Position numbers and translations under genes: made by a program
In this document: piece by piece, positions 8,271 to 17,692 of the stretch
How the letters are laid out: every line of letters begins with the position of its first letter
Position numbering within the stretch: the stretch's first letter is position 1
Assembly: GCA_008081075.1 (NCBI GenBank)
Contig: VMDB01000030.1
Coordinates: forward strand, 1-42,050
Origin: Halieaceae bacterium
Lineage (GTDB): Bacteria; Pseudomonadota; Gammaproteobacteria; Pseudomonadales; Halieaceae
Direction of reading: 5' to 3'
Length of the DNA: 42,050 bases
The notes under the pieces: model-generated
Seen by the model: only the letters and a program-made list of their open reading frames with translations
What the model was told of the DNA's origin: nothing
Database searches by the model: none

Positions 8271-9989
8271 ATGCGCGCCAGCGAGTTCTTACTATCCACC
8301 CTTAAAGAAACACCGTCCGACGCCGAGGTGATCAGCCATCAACTCATGCTCCGCGCAGGGCTCATAAGACGTGTCGCTGCGGGCATCTATAACTGGATGC
8401 CGTTGGGCCTCAGAGTCCTGCGCAAGGTAGAGCGAATTATTCGCGAGGAAATGGAGCGCGCCGGCGCACTCGAAGTGTCGATGCCGGTGGTTCAACCGGG
8501 CGAGCTGTGGGAGGAATCCGGTCGATGGGAGCTCTACGGCCCCGAGCTGTGTCGCCTGAACGACCGCCACGAACGGCCTTTTTGCCTGGGACCCACTCAC
8601 GAGGAGATCGTGACCCACATTGCCAGAACTGAAATCAAGAGTTACAAGCAACTCCCCGTCAATCTGTTTCAGATTCAAACCAAATTCCGTGACGAAATAC
8701 GTCCCCGGTTCGGCATTATGCGCTCTCGTGAGTTCATCATGAAGGATGCCTACTCATTTCACATCGATCAGGCCTCGCAAGAAGAAACTTACTGGCGAAT
8801 GCACGAGGCTTACTCAACCATCTTTTCGCGACTGGGACTGGATTTTCGTGCAGTGGAGGCTGACACCGGCGCGATTGGAGGAAACCATTCCCACGAATTC
8901 CATGTGCTGGCTGAATCGGGCGAAGACGCCATCGCCTTCTCCACGGCCAGTGACTACGCCGCTAACGTTGAACTGGCACCAGCACTGCCCAGTGACAGTG
9001 TCGTGCCAGGCGAAGCGCCGCCCCCGGAACTGGAGAAATTTGCTACTCCGGATGTGACAACCATCGATGATCTCGCAGCACGTTTTGATGTGCCAGCTGA
9101 TCGCTCGGTAAAAACGCTGCTCGCCAAAGGTGAGCAAGATGACCTAATCGCGTTGATCGTCCGAGGTGATCACCGATTAAACGCGATCAAAGCGGCAAAG
9201 CTACCCGGACTTTCGTCTCCACTGACACTGGCCGATGCAGACGAAGTCAAGACCAGGCTGGGCGCAGGCTTTGGCTCGCTTGGCCCAGTGGGCATGCCGG
9301 TGCGTATCATCGTAGATCACAGCGCCGCCGCCATGCCCGACTTCGTCTGTGGCGCCAATGAGGACGGTCATCATCTGAGAGGTGCTCTGTGGCACCGTGA
9401 TGTTCCAGCTTTTGAGGTGGCAGATATTCGAGAAATTATCAGTGGGGACCCCAGCCCCTGTGGCAACGGCACGCTGGAAATTCGCCGCGGTATCGAAGTC
9501 GGGCACATCTTTCAACTCGGCACCAAGTACTCTGAGGCAATGAATGCGACGGTGCTGGATGATCAAGGCCGTCAGCAGGCCATGGTCATGGGCTGTTACG
9601 GTATTGGCGTTACGCGGATTGTCGCCGCCGCTATTGAGCAAAACCACGACGATAAAGGCATTATTTGGCCCGCGGCGATGGCACCCTTTGACCTTGCGAT
9701 CGTACCCTTGGGCATGGACAAGTCTGAGGCCGTGCGCAGCGCCACCGAGGCGCTCTATGCAGCCTGTAACGCCGCTGGCTTGTCAGTCTTCATGGATGAT
9801 CGACCCGAGCGCCCTGGGGTCAAATTCGCAGAAATGGAGTTGTTGGGAATGCCTGTCCGCGCAACCATTGGCGAGCGCTCTCTGGCCGAGGGTCAGCTTG
9901 AAATCACGCGGCGCTCAGACGGCAAAACGGAATTGGTTGCCCCCGACGCCGCCTTGGATCAAATCCGGCAATTCTTGCAGGACCGATAA
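8271..9989 (+). CDS. proS: Prolyl-tRNA synthetase with editing domain
   Basis: Class II synthetase charging tRNA(Pro). It begins [13 protein letters not shown] and carries the catalytic class II region ([21 protein letters not shown]), the YbaK-like insertion domain that hydrolyses Ala-tRNA(Pro) (about 225-400), motif 3 ([18 protein letters not shown]) and the C-terminal anticodon domain. The chosen ATG at 8271 gives exactly 572 residues, the length of E. coli ProRS, with TGGAG upstream; a frame from 8244 would add nine unlikely residues. It is of the bacterial type. The gene is transcribed away from the HU-like gene. Confidence 0.96.
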   Translation: MRASEFLLSTLKETPSDAEVISHQLMLRAGLIRRVAAGIYNWMPLGLRVLRKVERIIREEMERAGALEVSMPVVQPGELWEESGRWELYGPELCRLNDRHERPFCLGPTHEEIVTHIARTEIKSYKQLPVNLFQIQTKFRDEIRPRFGIMRSREFIMKDAYSFHIDQASQEETYWRMHEAYSTIFSRLGLDFRAVEADTGAIGGNHSHEFHVLAESGEDAIAFSTASDYAANVELAPALPSDSVVPGEAPPPELEKFATPDVTTIDDLAARFDVPADRSVKTLLAKGEQDDLIALIVRGDHRLNAIKAAKLPGLSSPLTLADADEVKTRLGAGFGSLGPVGMPVRIIVDHSAAAMPDFVCGANEDGHHLRGALWHRDVPAFEVADIREIISGDPSPCGNGTLEIRRGIEVGHIFQLGTKYSEAMNATVLDDQGRQQAMVMGCYGIGVTRIVAAAIEQNHDDKGIIWPAAMAPFDLAIVPLGMDKSEAVRSATEALYAACNAAGLSVFMDDRPERPGVKFAEMELLGMPVRATIGERSLAEGQLEITRRSDGKTELVAPDAALDQIRQFLQDR

Positions 9990-10236
9990 GCAAAGGTGGG
10001 GCTGCATCGTGCCCCCGCCACCCGCATTCCGTAACCCCTGACGTCGTTGTGGTGGTCTGGTTGCGTGACTGGAAAAACGCGGGGGCGTCCGGAGTCGTGC
10101 AACCTGTCAATCTGCACAAGACGTGCTCTGGGAAAAGTCCACACATGGTGTAAAAACCGCTGGTAATGCGTGTGCCCCGACTGGTGAGAACACCATTACG
10201 TGGGTAGAATCCGGAAGCTCTTCAAAGAGAATTATC
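9990..10236 (+). other. Intergenic region between proS and the glutamine synthetase-like gene
   Basis: 247 bp without a supported gene. A short GC stem with an 8-base loop (GGGGC...GCCCC, about 10000-10017) follows proS but has no T-run, so termination is not certain. The ribosome site AGAGA (10226-10230) for the next gene is at the right end. Confidence 0.4.
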
Positions 10237-11580
10237 ATGCACCCGGAAGCAAAAAAACTGCTGGCCGAGTACCCCGACATAGAAATGGTAGAGGCGCTGA
10301 TTACCGACTGTAACGGCGCCGCTCGGGGTAAATGGTTGCCAGTAGATAAACTGTCTTCACTACTCACTGAGGGCATCAAGTTGCCCGAGTCAGCCGTTGC
10401 ACAAGATATGTGGGGGCGGGATGTGCCCAGCATTTGCCTCGAAAATGGGGACATCGACGGCTGGTGTCGCGTGGTTGAGGGCTCTCTTGCCCCGTCGCTC
10501 AGCGCCAGAGGGATCGATCAGGCACAGGTTGTCCTCACCATGTTCAGAGAGGACGGCGCGCCCTCTTTTTGGGACCCTCGTCAGGTGTTGACCAAAGTCG
10601 TTGCCGCGTTGGCTGACCGGGGTCTGTATCCTCGTGTTGCGATCGAACTGGAGTTCAACCTTTTCAATCGCCCCGCCGACGGGCAGTCACTGCGGGAGGC
10701 GCTGCCGGAGGAGTCACTCACCGGTGGCAATCTCTATGGACTGGGTGCGCTGGACGAACATGCCGAATTACTTGAAGTGCTGAGAGAGACTTTTGCTGTT
10801 CAACACCTACCTTACGAGGGCGTTCTCAAAGAGGCAGCGCCTGCGCAGTATGAGATTAATGTAGCCTACTCTGACGACGCGCTCTCATACTGCGATCAGG
10901 TCGTGCGCATGCAGCGTGGCATCAGTGCGGTAGCCGCCCGCTACGATACGATGGCAAGCTTTATGCCCAAGCCTATGGAAAATCAGGCCGGCAATGGCAT
11001 GCACATGCATTGCAGCCTGCTCGATAAATCGGGCAATAATGTCTTTGATAGCGGTACGTTAGAAGGCACGCCACTGCTGCATCAGGCCGTCGCCGGTTGC
11101 ATCGCACTAATGCCAGATACGCAGCTAATTTTTGCGCCGAGCTACAATGCGTACCGCCGCTTCCAACCCGGAAACCACGCTCCCACACAACCCAACTGGG
11201 GGTATGACAACAGAACAACGGCGCTCAGAATCCCTGCCAGTCCCAGTGCTGCAACGCGGATAGAGCATCGCGTGGCTGGGGCAGATAGCAACCCTTACCT
11301 CGCGATTGCGGCTCTGCTAGCCGGAATTTTGATGGGGCTGGAAAAGGGCATGAAAGCCCCCCCACCGATTGCAGGCAATGCCTGGACAGACGATGTCGAT
11401 AACAGTTACCTGCCAAGCCATATGGCGGACGCAATTCATCGGTTCTCTCAGTCGCAGGATGTGCAGCATTATCTGAGCGCACCCTTCCAGAAAGCATTCG
11501 CCGAGCTGAAGCAACAGGAGCTTGCGGAATTCGAGCGACGCGTCACCGATTTTGAACTAGAGACCTACCTCTCTGCGTAA
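10237..11580 (+). CDS. Glutamine synthetase-family ligase, PuuA-like
   Basis: ATP-dependent glutamate-amine ligase of the glutamine synthetase superfamily. The catalytic core shows the ATP-binding stretch with NGMHMHCSLLD, the APSYNAYRRF segment and the Glu/Arg-bearing IEHRVAGADSNPYLAIAALLAG. Residue wording and length (447) fit gamma-glutamylputrescine synthetase (PuuA) and its relatives rather than GlnA; I see no adenylylation loop. The start is ATG 10237 (MHPEAKKLLAEYPD) with AGAGA six bases upstream. The usual puu partners (oxidase, aldehyde dehydrogenase, hydrolase) are absent here, so the amine substrate, polyamine or another, is open. Confidence 0.82.
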   Translation: MHPEAKKLLAEYPDIEMVEALITDCNGAARGKWLPVDKLSSLLTEGIKLPESAVAQDMWGRDVPSICLENGDIDGWCRVVEGSLAPSLSARGIDQAQVVLTMFREDGAPSFWDPRQVLTKVVAALADRGLYPRVAIELEFNLFNRPADGQSLREALPEESLTGGNLYGLGALDEHAELLEVLRETFAVQHLPYEGVLKEAAPAQYEINVAYSDDALSYCDQVVRMQRGISAVAARYDTMASFMPKPMENQAGNGMHMHCSLLDKSGNNVFDSGTLEGTPLLHQAVAGCIALMPDTQLIFAPSYNAYRRFQPGNHAPTQPNWGYDNRTTALRIPASPSAATRIEHRVAGADSNPYLAIAALLAGILMGLEKGMKAPPPIAGNAWTDDVDNSYLPSHMADAIHRFSQSQDVQHYLSAPFQKAFAELKQQELAEFERRVTDFELETYLSA

Positions 11581-11602
11581 TAATCGCTGACACAAGTGAT
11601 TA
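11581..11602 (+). other. Small inverted repeat directly after the glutamine synthetase-like gene
   Basis: TAATCGCT and AGTGATTA can form an 8-bp stem (one G-U pair in RNA) around GACACA, starting at the base after the stop codon. No T-run follows, so it may attenuate or stabilise the transcript rather than end it before the peroxidase gene. Confidence 0.35.
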
Positions 11603-11632
11603 CCACTTCCCCACCCTGTAACGGAGTGACAC

Positions 11633-12112
11633 ATGAGCACTGCCCACGACTTCTCGGCAACACTGGCTAACGGCGAAGAAACCTCACTGACTCAATTTCG
11701 AGGGCAGGTTTTGTTGATCGTCAATACCGCCTCAAAGTGCGGTTTCACCCCGCAGTACACCGGGCTTGAGTCACTGCAGCAACAGTATGGAACACGGGGT
11801 TTTTCGGTCCTTGCCTTCCCCTGTAATCAGTTCGGCGCGCAGGAACCCGGAACCGAGACGGAAATTCAGTCGTTCTGCGAGATGAACTACCAAACCACTT
11901 TTCCGCTGTTCAGCAAAATCGAAGTTAACGGAGCAGCCAGTCACCCTCTGTTTACGCACCTTAAAGAGCAGGCGCCCGGGGTATTGGGCAGCAAGCGGAT
12001 CAAGTGGAATTTCACTAAATTTCTGGTCAACCAACAGGGCGAGGTGGTCAAGCGCTATGCCCCGTCAACCAAACCCGAGGCCATTGCTGCGGACATCGAA
12101 GCCCTGCTCTGA
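11633..12112 (+). CDS. Glutathione/thioredoxin peroxidase (BtuE-like, Cys type)
   Basis: Thiol peroxidase reducing hydrogen peroxide and lipid hydroperoxides. The peroxidatic cysteine is C36 in NTASKCGFTPQY, a Cys form rather than selenocysteine. The other active-site positions are visible: Q70 in FGAQEPG, and W125-N126 in IKWNFTKF. C82 (SFCEMNY) is placed like the resolving cysteine of thioredoxin-dependent members. The length of 159 residues is normal and there is no signal peptide, so it is cytoplasmic. It lies 52 bp after the glutamine synthetase-like gene and converges on prfC with a six-base gap. Confidence 0.92.
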   Translation: MSTAHDFSATLANGEETSLTQFRGQVLLIVNTASKCGFTPQYTGLESLQQQYGTRGFSVLAFPCNQFGAQEPGTETEIQSFCEMNYQTTFPLFSKIEVNGAASHPLFTHLKEQAPGVLGSKRIKWNFTKFLVNQQGEVVKRYAPSTKPEAIAADIEALL

Positions 12113-12118
12113 CGGCGC

Positions 12119-13696
12119 TCAGTGTTCTCGGGTTTCGCGAAAGCGAATATCCGGCCAGCGCTCTTCCATTAAAGAGAGATTAACGCGGGTGGGCGCTAGA
12201 TAAGTGAGGTAGCCACCCCCGTCTTCGGACAGGTGCTCTGCGGCTTTTTTGCGAAACTCCTCAAGCTTACGAGCATCCGCCGCCTCCACCCACCTCGCGG
12301 TGTACACGTTAATGGGCTCGTAGAGGGCCTCTACCTTGTACTCATCGGCCAGTCGATAAGCCACGACATCAAACTGGAGTTGTCCAACAGCACCGACAAT
12401 CAGGTCGCTGCTGTTGAGCGGCGAAAATACCTGGGTCGATCCCTCCTCAGACAATTGTTGCAGTCCCTTCTGCAGCGCCTTGGCTTTCATTGGGTCTTTG
12501 AGTCTGATGCGACGAAACAGCTCGGGCGCGAAATGGGGAATACCGGTAAAGCGGATCGCTTCGCCCGTGGTGAAGGTGTCGCCGATCTGTATCGTGCCGT
12601 GATTATGAAGACCAATAATGTCCCCGGCGACTGCAGACTCTACCAAGGTCCGATCGCCTGCACGGAAAGTCACGGCATCAGCAATGCGGACGTCTTTTTC
12701 AATGCGGACATGACGCATCTTCATGCCCTTTTCATAGCGGCCGGAGCAAATGCGCATGAAGGCGATGCGATCTCGGTGCTTGGGATCCATATTCGCCTGA
12801 ATCTTGAAGACAAAACCCGTGAAGTCCGACTGCGATGCTTCAACTACGCGCTCGGTCGATGCCCTGGGTTGGGGCGCAGGTGCCCATTCGACAAAATCAT
12901 TCAGCATTTCGCGAACGCCAAAGTTGCCCAATGCGGTACCGAAAAATACTGGCGTCAGCTGTCCACTCAGGAAGGCGGCCAGATCAAATTCGTGTGACGC
13001 CCCTCGAACCAACTCTATCTCCTCAACAAACGCGTCGTAGTCCTCACCCAGCAGCGCGCGGGCCGGTTCTGACTCCAGCCCGTCGATCAATTTTTCATCT
13101 GCCAGCACGGCGCCCTCGCCGGGACTGAAACAGTGCAACGTATCGGTGTAAAGGTTGTAAACACCCTTGAACTCTCGCCCCATCCCTATCGGCCAATTAA
13201 TGGGAGCGCCCGCTATGCCGAGGACTTCCTCCACCTCATCAACCAACTCAACGGGGTCACGAATGTCACGGTCCAGCTTATTGACGAAGGTCAGAATAGG
13301 CGTATCGCGCAACCGACATACGTTCATCAGTTTGATCGTTCGATCCTCAACGCCTTTGGCACCATCGATTACCATCAGCGCAGAATCCACGGCAGTCAGC
13401 GTGCGATAGGTATCCTCGGAAAAGTCCTCGTGTCCAGGGGTATCGAGCAAATTGACCCAGCGGTTACGGTAGGGAAACTGCATAACCGATGAGGTCACAG
13501 AAATACCGCGCTCCTGCTCCAGCGACATCCAATCAGAAGTCGCGTGCGGCCCCCTTTTGCCTTTGACCGACCCGGCTACCTGGATGGCCTGCCCCAGCAA
13601 CAGCAATTTCTCTGTCATCGTTGTCTTGCCCGCGTCGGGGTGAGAAATGATGGCAAAAGTGCGGCGTGAATCGATATCGCGCTGTAAGTCAGACAT
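12119..13696 (-). CDS. prfC: Peptide chain release factor 3
   Basis: Translational GTPase that recycles RF1/RF2 after termination. The GTPase P-loop (SHPDAGKTT), switch region ([13 protein letters not shown]), DTPGHEDF and NKLD motifs are all visible, followed by RF3-specific domains 2 and 3. The start is ATG 13696 ([14 protein letters not shown]) with GGGAG upstream, giving 525 residues against 529 in E. coli. It follows lipB at 48 bp on the same strand, where many gammaproteobacteria have lipA instead. Confidence 0.96.
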   Translation of the reverse strand: MSDLQRDIDSRRTFAIISHPDAGKTTMTEKLLLLGQAIQVAGSVKGKRGPHATSDWMSLEQERGISVTSSVMQFPYRNRWVNLLDTPGHEDFSEDTYRTLTAVDSALMVIDGAKGVEDRTIKLMNVCRLRDTPILTFVNKLDRDIRDPVELVDEVEEVLGIAGAPINWPIGMGREFKGVYNLYTDTLHCFSPGEGAVLADEKLIDGLESEPARALLGEDYDAFVEEIELVRGASHEFDLAAFLSGQLTPVFFGTALGNFGVREMLNDFVEWAPAPQPRASTERVVEASQSDFTGFVFKIQANMDPKHRDRIAFMRICSGRYEKGMKMRHVRIEKDVRIADAVTFRAGDRTLVESAVAGDIIGLHNHGTIQIGDTFTTGEAIRFTGIPHFAPELFRRIRLKDPMKAKALQKGLQQLSEEGSTQVFSPLNSSDLIVGAVGQLQFDVVAYRLADEYKVEALYEPINVYTARWVEAADARKLEEFRKKAAEHLSEDGGGYLTYLAPTRVNLSLMEERWPDIRFRETREH

Positions 13697-13744
13697 GGTG
13701 GCTCCCAAAAGGACGCCGGATTATGCCAGCCAATTCAGAGATCG

Positions 13745-14362
13745 TCAGGCCTCTGGATGCAAGACCTGCTCAAGGTGATGAAGCAGTCGCTCTCCAAGGT
13801 CCGAAAAGTCCACCGCTTGATCCGCGCCCAGCTCACGCGCTACCGATGTCACCTCCAGTCCTTCGTAGCCGCAAGGATTGATGCCCCGAAATGGGGCCAG
13901 ATCCATATCAACGTTGAGAGACAAACCGTGGTAACTCCTGCCTCGACTCACCTTCAAACCGAGTGCAGCTATCTTCCGGCCCTCCACATAGACCCCTCTG
14001 GCAGATGGATCGCCACAGGCGGTAATGCCAAGATCGGCCAAAAGGTTGATCACTGCCCGCTCGAGGCGTTCCACCAGATCGCGAATCGTCACCCCCGCGC
14101 GCCTGAGATCATAGAGAACGTAAGCCACCCACTGACCCGGACCGTGGTAGGTCACCTGACCACCGCGATCGATGTGAACGACCGGAATCTTACCTGCATC
14201 CAGAACATGCTCAGCCTTTCCTGACAGTCCCTGGGTGTACACGGGTGCATGTTGCAGTAGCCATATTTCATCTTCGGTATCTGCAGATCGGGCCGCAGTA
14301 AACGCCTTCATCGATTCAAAAGTGGGTTCAAAATCGACCAAGCCGAGACGCCTAAATTGCAT
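13745..14362 (-). CDS. lipB: Octanoyl-ACP:protein octanoyltransferase LipB
   Basis: Transfers octanoate from acyl carrier protein to the lipoyl domains of 2-oxoacid dehydrogenases and GcvH. Conserved features are [12 protein letters not shown] (66-77), the catalytic lysine K130 in GRKIAALGL and the nucleophile C164 in [13 protein letters not shown]. The length of 205 residues fits. It follows ybeD by four bases in the common dacA-ybeD-lipB order. The usual next gene, lipA, is not present in the window. Confidence 0.95.
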   Translation of the reverse strand: MQFRRLGLVDFEPTFESMKAFTAARSADTEDEIWLLQHAPVYTQGLSGKAEHVLDAGKIPVVHIDRGGQVTYHGPGQWVAYVLYDLRRAGVTIRDLVERLERAVINLLADLGITACGDPSARGVYVEGRKIAALGLKVSRGRSYHGLSLNVDMDLAPFRGINPCGYEGLEVTSVARELGADQAVDFSDLGERLLHHLEQVLHPEA

Positions 14363-14366
14363 GGCG

Positions 14367-14633
14367 CTAGATCACCATAGAAACCAAACCCGTGCCCATC
14401 AAATCCTGATGGATCAGGCGCAATTGCGCCTCACTCTGCGCTTCGATGGTGACGGTAATGGACTGAAAAGTGCCTTTCTTTGAATCTTTGATCACCACAT
14501 CATCCCGACTAAAGCCGGGGGCATGGCGATCAAAAATACTGAGCACCGCCGCACCAAATGCATCACCGGCTCTGCCCAGCACCTTAATCGGATAAGAACA
14601 GGGAAAAACAATCTTGGGGGGATCGACGCTCAC
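14367..14633 (-). CDS. ybeD: YbeD/DUF493 family protein
   Basis: Small 88-residue protein with an ACT-like fold, found between dacA and lipB in many gammaproteobacteria. The stretch [19 protein letters not shown] and the later [21 protein letters not shown] are typical. It has been suggested to regulate lipoate metabolism, but its role is not established. It sits six bases after dacA and four before lipB, so it is clearly co-transcribed. Confidence 0.9.
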   Translation of the reverse strand: MSVDPPKIVFPCSYPIKVLGRAGDAFGAAVLSIFDRHAPGFSRDDVVIKDSKKGTFQSITVTIEAQSEAQLRLIHQDLMGTGLVSMVI

Positions 14634-14639
14634 AGGTCG

Positions 14640-15812
14640 CTACCCGAACAACCCTTGAAACCACAGTACGAGGCTATCCCAGAACCTCGCAAAAAAACCG
14701 GCGGGCTCAACAGCGTCAAGGACTTCCAGAGGCACCTCAGCTACCGGCTCACCGCCTCGGCTCAGAATAACTCGGCCGACAATAGCGCCCTTGACCAAAG
14801 GCGCCATGAGGGGTGCCTCTACTTCAATCGCTGTACTGATATCAGCGCTGGCGCGTGGCAAGGTCAATACGAGCTCTCCACTTACGCCCAGTGAGACTTG
14901 CTCACTCAGCCCCTTCCAAACGCGCTCCTCAGCGAGCGCTTGACCCGGAGCGAGCGGTCGCAGGGTCTCGTAAAAGCGGAAACCATAGTTCAACAGACTG
15001 CGCGTTTCGGCTTTGCGACTCGCCGTAGAACTGCTTCCCATTACCACGGAAACCAATCGCATGCCCTCGCGCCGTGCCGATGCCACCAGCCCGTATCCTG
15101 CCTCGCGGGTGTATCCGGTCTTCAGGCCGTCTACAGTCTCATCTTCGCGCAACAGGTGGTTTCGGTTGTACTGCGTAATATCGTTGTAGGTGTAGCTTCT
15201 CTCTTTGTAGACCGCGTAGCGGTCGGGGTGATCGCGAATCGCCGCGATCGCCAGCATCGCGAGATCTCTCGCCGTAGACAAGTGATCTGGATGCGGGAGC
15301 CCATGGCTATTCTCAAAGTGCGTGCTGGTGAGGTTCATCTCTGCGGCATACTGATTCATCAGATCGACGAAAGCCTGCTCGCTACCAGCGATGTGTTCAG
15401 CGATAGCCACCGTGGCGTCATTACCCGAGGAGATGACGATGCCGCGCTCTAGTTCCGCCACCGTGACCGGTTTGCCGGGTTCAATCCACATCAGTGAAGA
15501 ACCCTTAAACACCGGATTCTGAGACCAAGCGTTTCTACTTACAGGGACCACATCATCCAGACCGAGGCGGCCCAACTCAACCTCTTGCGCAAGGATATAG
15601 GCGGTCATCAGTTTGGTGAGACTGGCAGGGGGCAACGTCTGATCGGGATTGTGCTCTACCAGCACTTCTCCCGTATCAAAATCCACCAAAATATAGGAAT
15701 CTGCGTTAATCGCGGGTGGCGCGGGAACCAAGCCAGCATTGGCACTTACGTTGGTCGCAAATAACAGGGTCACCGCAGTAGCCCCGAATAACCAACCTCT
15801 CAATTTATGCAC
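14640..15812 (-). CDS. dacA: D-alanyl-D-alanine carboxypeptidase (PBP5/6 family)
   Basis: Periplasmic DD-carboxypeptidase that trims peptidoglycan pentapeptides. A signal peptide (1-23, ending NVSANA) is followed by S64-L-T-K67, S129-G-N131 and K231-T-G233, the three penicillin-binding motifs. A C-terminal beta domain and a terminal aromatic amphipathic helix (FFARFWDSLVLWFQGLFG) for membrane anchoring complete the PBP5 layout. The length is 390 residues. An 84-bp gap separates it from rlpA upstream, so it may have a promoter of its own besides read-through. Confidence 0.95.
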   Translation of the reverse strand: MHKLRGWLFGATAVTLLFATNVSANAGLVPAPPAINADSYILVDFDTGEVLVEHNPDQTLPPASLTKLMTAYILAQEVELGRLGLDDVVPVSRNAWSQNPVFKGSSLMWIEPGKPVTVAELERGIVISSGNDATVAIAEHIAGSEQAFVDLMNQYAAEMNLTSTHFENSHGLPHPDHLSTARDLAMLAIAAIRDHPDRYAVYKERSYTYNDITQYNRNHLLREDETVDGLKTGYTREAGYGLVASARREGMRLVSVVMGSSSTASRKAETRSLLNYGFRFYETLRPLAPGQALAEERVWKGLSEQVSLGVSGELVLTLPRASADISTAIEVEAPLMAPLVKGAIVGRVILSRGGEPVAEVPLEVLDAVEPAGFFARFWDSLVLWFQGLFG

Positions 15813-15896
15813 AACTAACCCCTCACACTCACGACTTCTATTTGGCGGTCGCTCGCCAGTGTAACAAGGCGTGGCGAATCCGGAGAACGACAGGAT

Positions 15897-16664
15897 TCAA
15901 GGCAGGCGTATGGGTTCAGGGAAGCCCTGCTCCAGTAACTGTCCACGCACCCACTCCAAGGTGCTCCGCCCTTCAAAAGGCCCCAACCTCACACGGTGCA
16001 GCCTTTTACCGTCGACTTCGACCGGTGAGACGTACCCGTTCTGACCCCACTGCCGCTGTAAAGTTCGGGCCAAATCGAGGGCCGATTGCCACGAGGAAAA
16101 AGCGCCGACCTGTAAATAGCGCGGCGCGATGGGCGGCTGGTTGCGACGATCTTCTATCCCTATTTGCGGAAGCGCCTCGACTTCCACCTCCACCGTGCCT
16201 TGCTCTGAGAAACCGAGCGCCACTGCGGCCTGATACGAAACATCAATGATGCGATCGCCGGCAAAGGGACCCCGGTCATTGACGCGCAATACGACGGTGC
16301 GATCATTCCGCAAGTTCTTGACGCGCACATAACTTGGAATGGGTAGTGAGCGATGGGCGGCAGTGGCACCGAAGACATCGTAGATTTCTCCATTTGAGGT
16401 CGGACGTCCCTGAAATTTCATGCCGTACCAAGAGGCAAGACCCCTCTCTCTATAGCCCTCACTCGTACCCAGGACTTCGTAGCGGGCGCCATTGACCTCG
16501 TAGGGACTCCTATTGCCGAAGCGCAGCAGGGGCTCCGCGCGTGGCTCTGCGTCAACCCAGGGGGCTGAAGCCGGCGCAGGTGGCGCGTAGTCCATTTCTT
16601 CAACGGGTGCGGCCTGAGCCATCGCTGCCAGTACCGTAAGCATTGTCAGCAAACACCTCGTCAC
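15897..16664 (-). CDS. rlpA: RlpA-type septal lytic transglycosylase
   Basis: Double-psi beta-barrel enzyme or structural protein acting on denuded septal glycans. The barrel (about 70-160) has GLASWYGMKFQGRPTSNGE and RVKNLRNDRTVVLRVNDRGPF with the catalytic-type Asp, and a C-terminal SPOR domain (about 180-255, YLQVGAFSSWQSALDLA). The start is taken as GTG 16664, which overlaps the mltB stop in GTGA and has GGGAG eight bases upstream. A longer frame from 16712 would lie inside mltB. The signal peptide ends MAQA-AP with no lipobox cysteine, unlike classical RlpA lipoproteins. Confidence 0.92.
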   Translation of the reverse strand: MTRCLLTMLTVLAAMAQAAPVEEMDYAPPAPASAPWVDAEPRAEPLLRFGNRSPYEVNGARYEVLGTSEGYRERGLASWYGMKFQGRPTSNGEIYDVFGATAAHRSLPIPSYVRVKNLRNDRTVVLRVNDRGPFAGDRIIDVSYQAAVALGFSEQGTVEVEVEALPQIGIEDRRNQPPIAPRYLQVGAFSSWQSALDLARTLQRQWGQNGYVSPVEVDGKRLHRVRLGPFEGRSTLEWVRGQLLEQGFPEPIRLP

Positions 16665-17692
16665 CGCGCCGTCTCCCGACGGGCGGCCGCGATTGCCTGA
16701 CTCAAGTCCCAAACAGCCATGGCATACATAGCGCTGTGGTTATAGCGAGTGATGACATAAAAATTTTGTAGCCCCAACCAATAAGCCCTGCCATCTTGTG
16801 CCTCTAGGTCGATAGGCGCTGCAATGGCGTCCTCATCGACTTGTTCAGAGGGAAGCATTCCGAGGGTGATCCAATGAGCCACACTCTGGCTGGGCTTTAA
16901 GCCACCCTCGAGCAGCTGAGGGGAGGGGTCAGTCACTGTCGCCGGCACAACAACTGCCTCACCGGAGCGCCAGCCGTGCGCCCGCAGATAGTTGCCGACG
17001 CTGCTGATCGCATCGTTGGGATTATCCCAAATATCGGGCGCACCCTCCCCGTCATAGCTTGTCGCGTAGGCACGATAACTCGAGGGCATGAACTGACCGT
17101 ACCCCATGGCGCCGGCATAGGAACCTTTGAGCGCGAGCGGATCTTTATCCGCCTCCCAAGCCAGCAATAAAAATGCTTCGAGTTCACCGGTAAAAAACGT
17201 CGACCGCTTGGGATAGTCGAATGCCAAGGTCGCCAGCGCATCAATAACCCGATAGCTGCCCGTTATCCTGCCGTAAAAGGTCTCAACCCCAATAATCGCT
17301 ACGATCACTTCCGGTGGGACACCCGTGGTAAGCGACACACTGTCCAACACAGTCGCGTGCTGATCCCAGAAGGCGACGCCCTCGTCGATCCGTCTTTGAG
17401 TAAGAAAGATCTGTCGATACTGATGCCACGGCTTGGTCTTTTCCGCGGGTCGCGCAATGGCATCGAGTATTGACTGCTGGCGCTCCGCGGCACTCAATAA
17501 ATCCGCCGCCCATACGGCATCGACGCCTGCAAGCTCGGCAGACTTAATGACCTCGATGGCGGCCGGTCTGTCGCTATAAAAGCCAGCAGCCGCATCAGGC
17601 GCGATCAACCCCACCGAAAGCACCCAAAGCAAGATGGGCGCAAGGCGGATCTTCCCGCGTTGCGCCCGCGGGGTGCTAAACAGTGGCGTCAT
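16661..17692 (-). CDS. mltB: Membrane-bound/periplasmic lytic transglycosylase B
   Basis: Cleaves peptidoglycan glycan strands to form 1,6-anhydro ends. The catalytic glutamate is E137 in AIIGVETFYGR, followed by the MltB substrate segments GAMGYGQFMPSSYRAYA and DIWDNPNDAISSVGNYLRAHGW. A hydrophobic leader (20-36) precedes an AAAG cleavage-like site with no lipobox cysteine, so it is probably soluble in the periplasm. The length is 343 residues. It overlaps rodA by four bases upstream and rlpA by four bases downstream. Confidence 0.94.
   Translation of the reverse strand: MTPLFSTPRAQRGKIRLAPILLWVLSVGLIAPDAAAGFYSDRPAAIEVIKSAELAGVDAVWAADLLSAAERQQSILDAIARPAEKTKPWHQYRQIFLTQRRIDEGVAFWDQHATVLDSVSLTTGVPPEVIVAIIGVETFYGRITGSYRVIDALATLAFDYPKRSTFFTGELEAFLLLAWEADKDPLALKGSYAGAMGYGQFMPSSYRAYATSYDGEGAPDIWDNPNDAISSVGNYLRAHGWRSGEAVVVPATVTDPSPQLLEGGLKPSQSVAHWITLGMLPSEQVDEDAIAAPIDLEAQDGRAYWLGLQNFYVITRYNHSAMYAMAVWDLSQAIAAARRETAR

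Noticed and set aside
9201-9647. Open frame of 148 codons antisense to proS
   Set aside because: Fully within proS, no ribosome site or recognisable domain; treated as a coding shadow.
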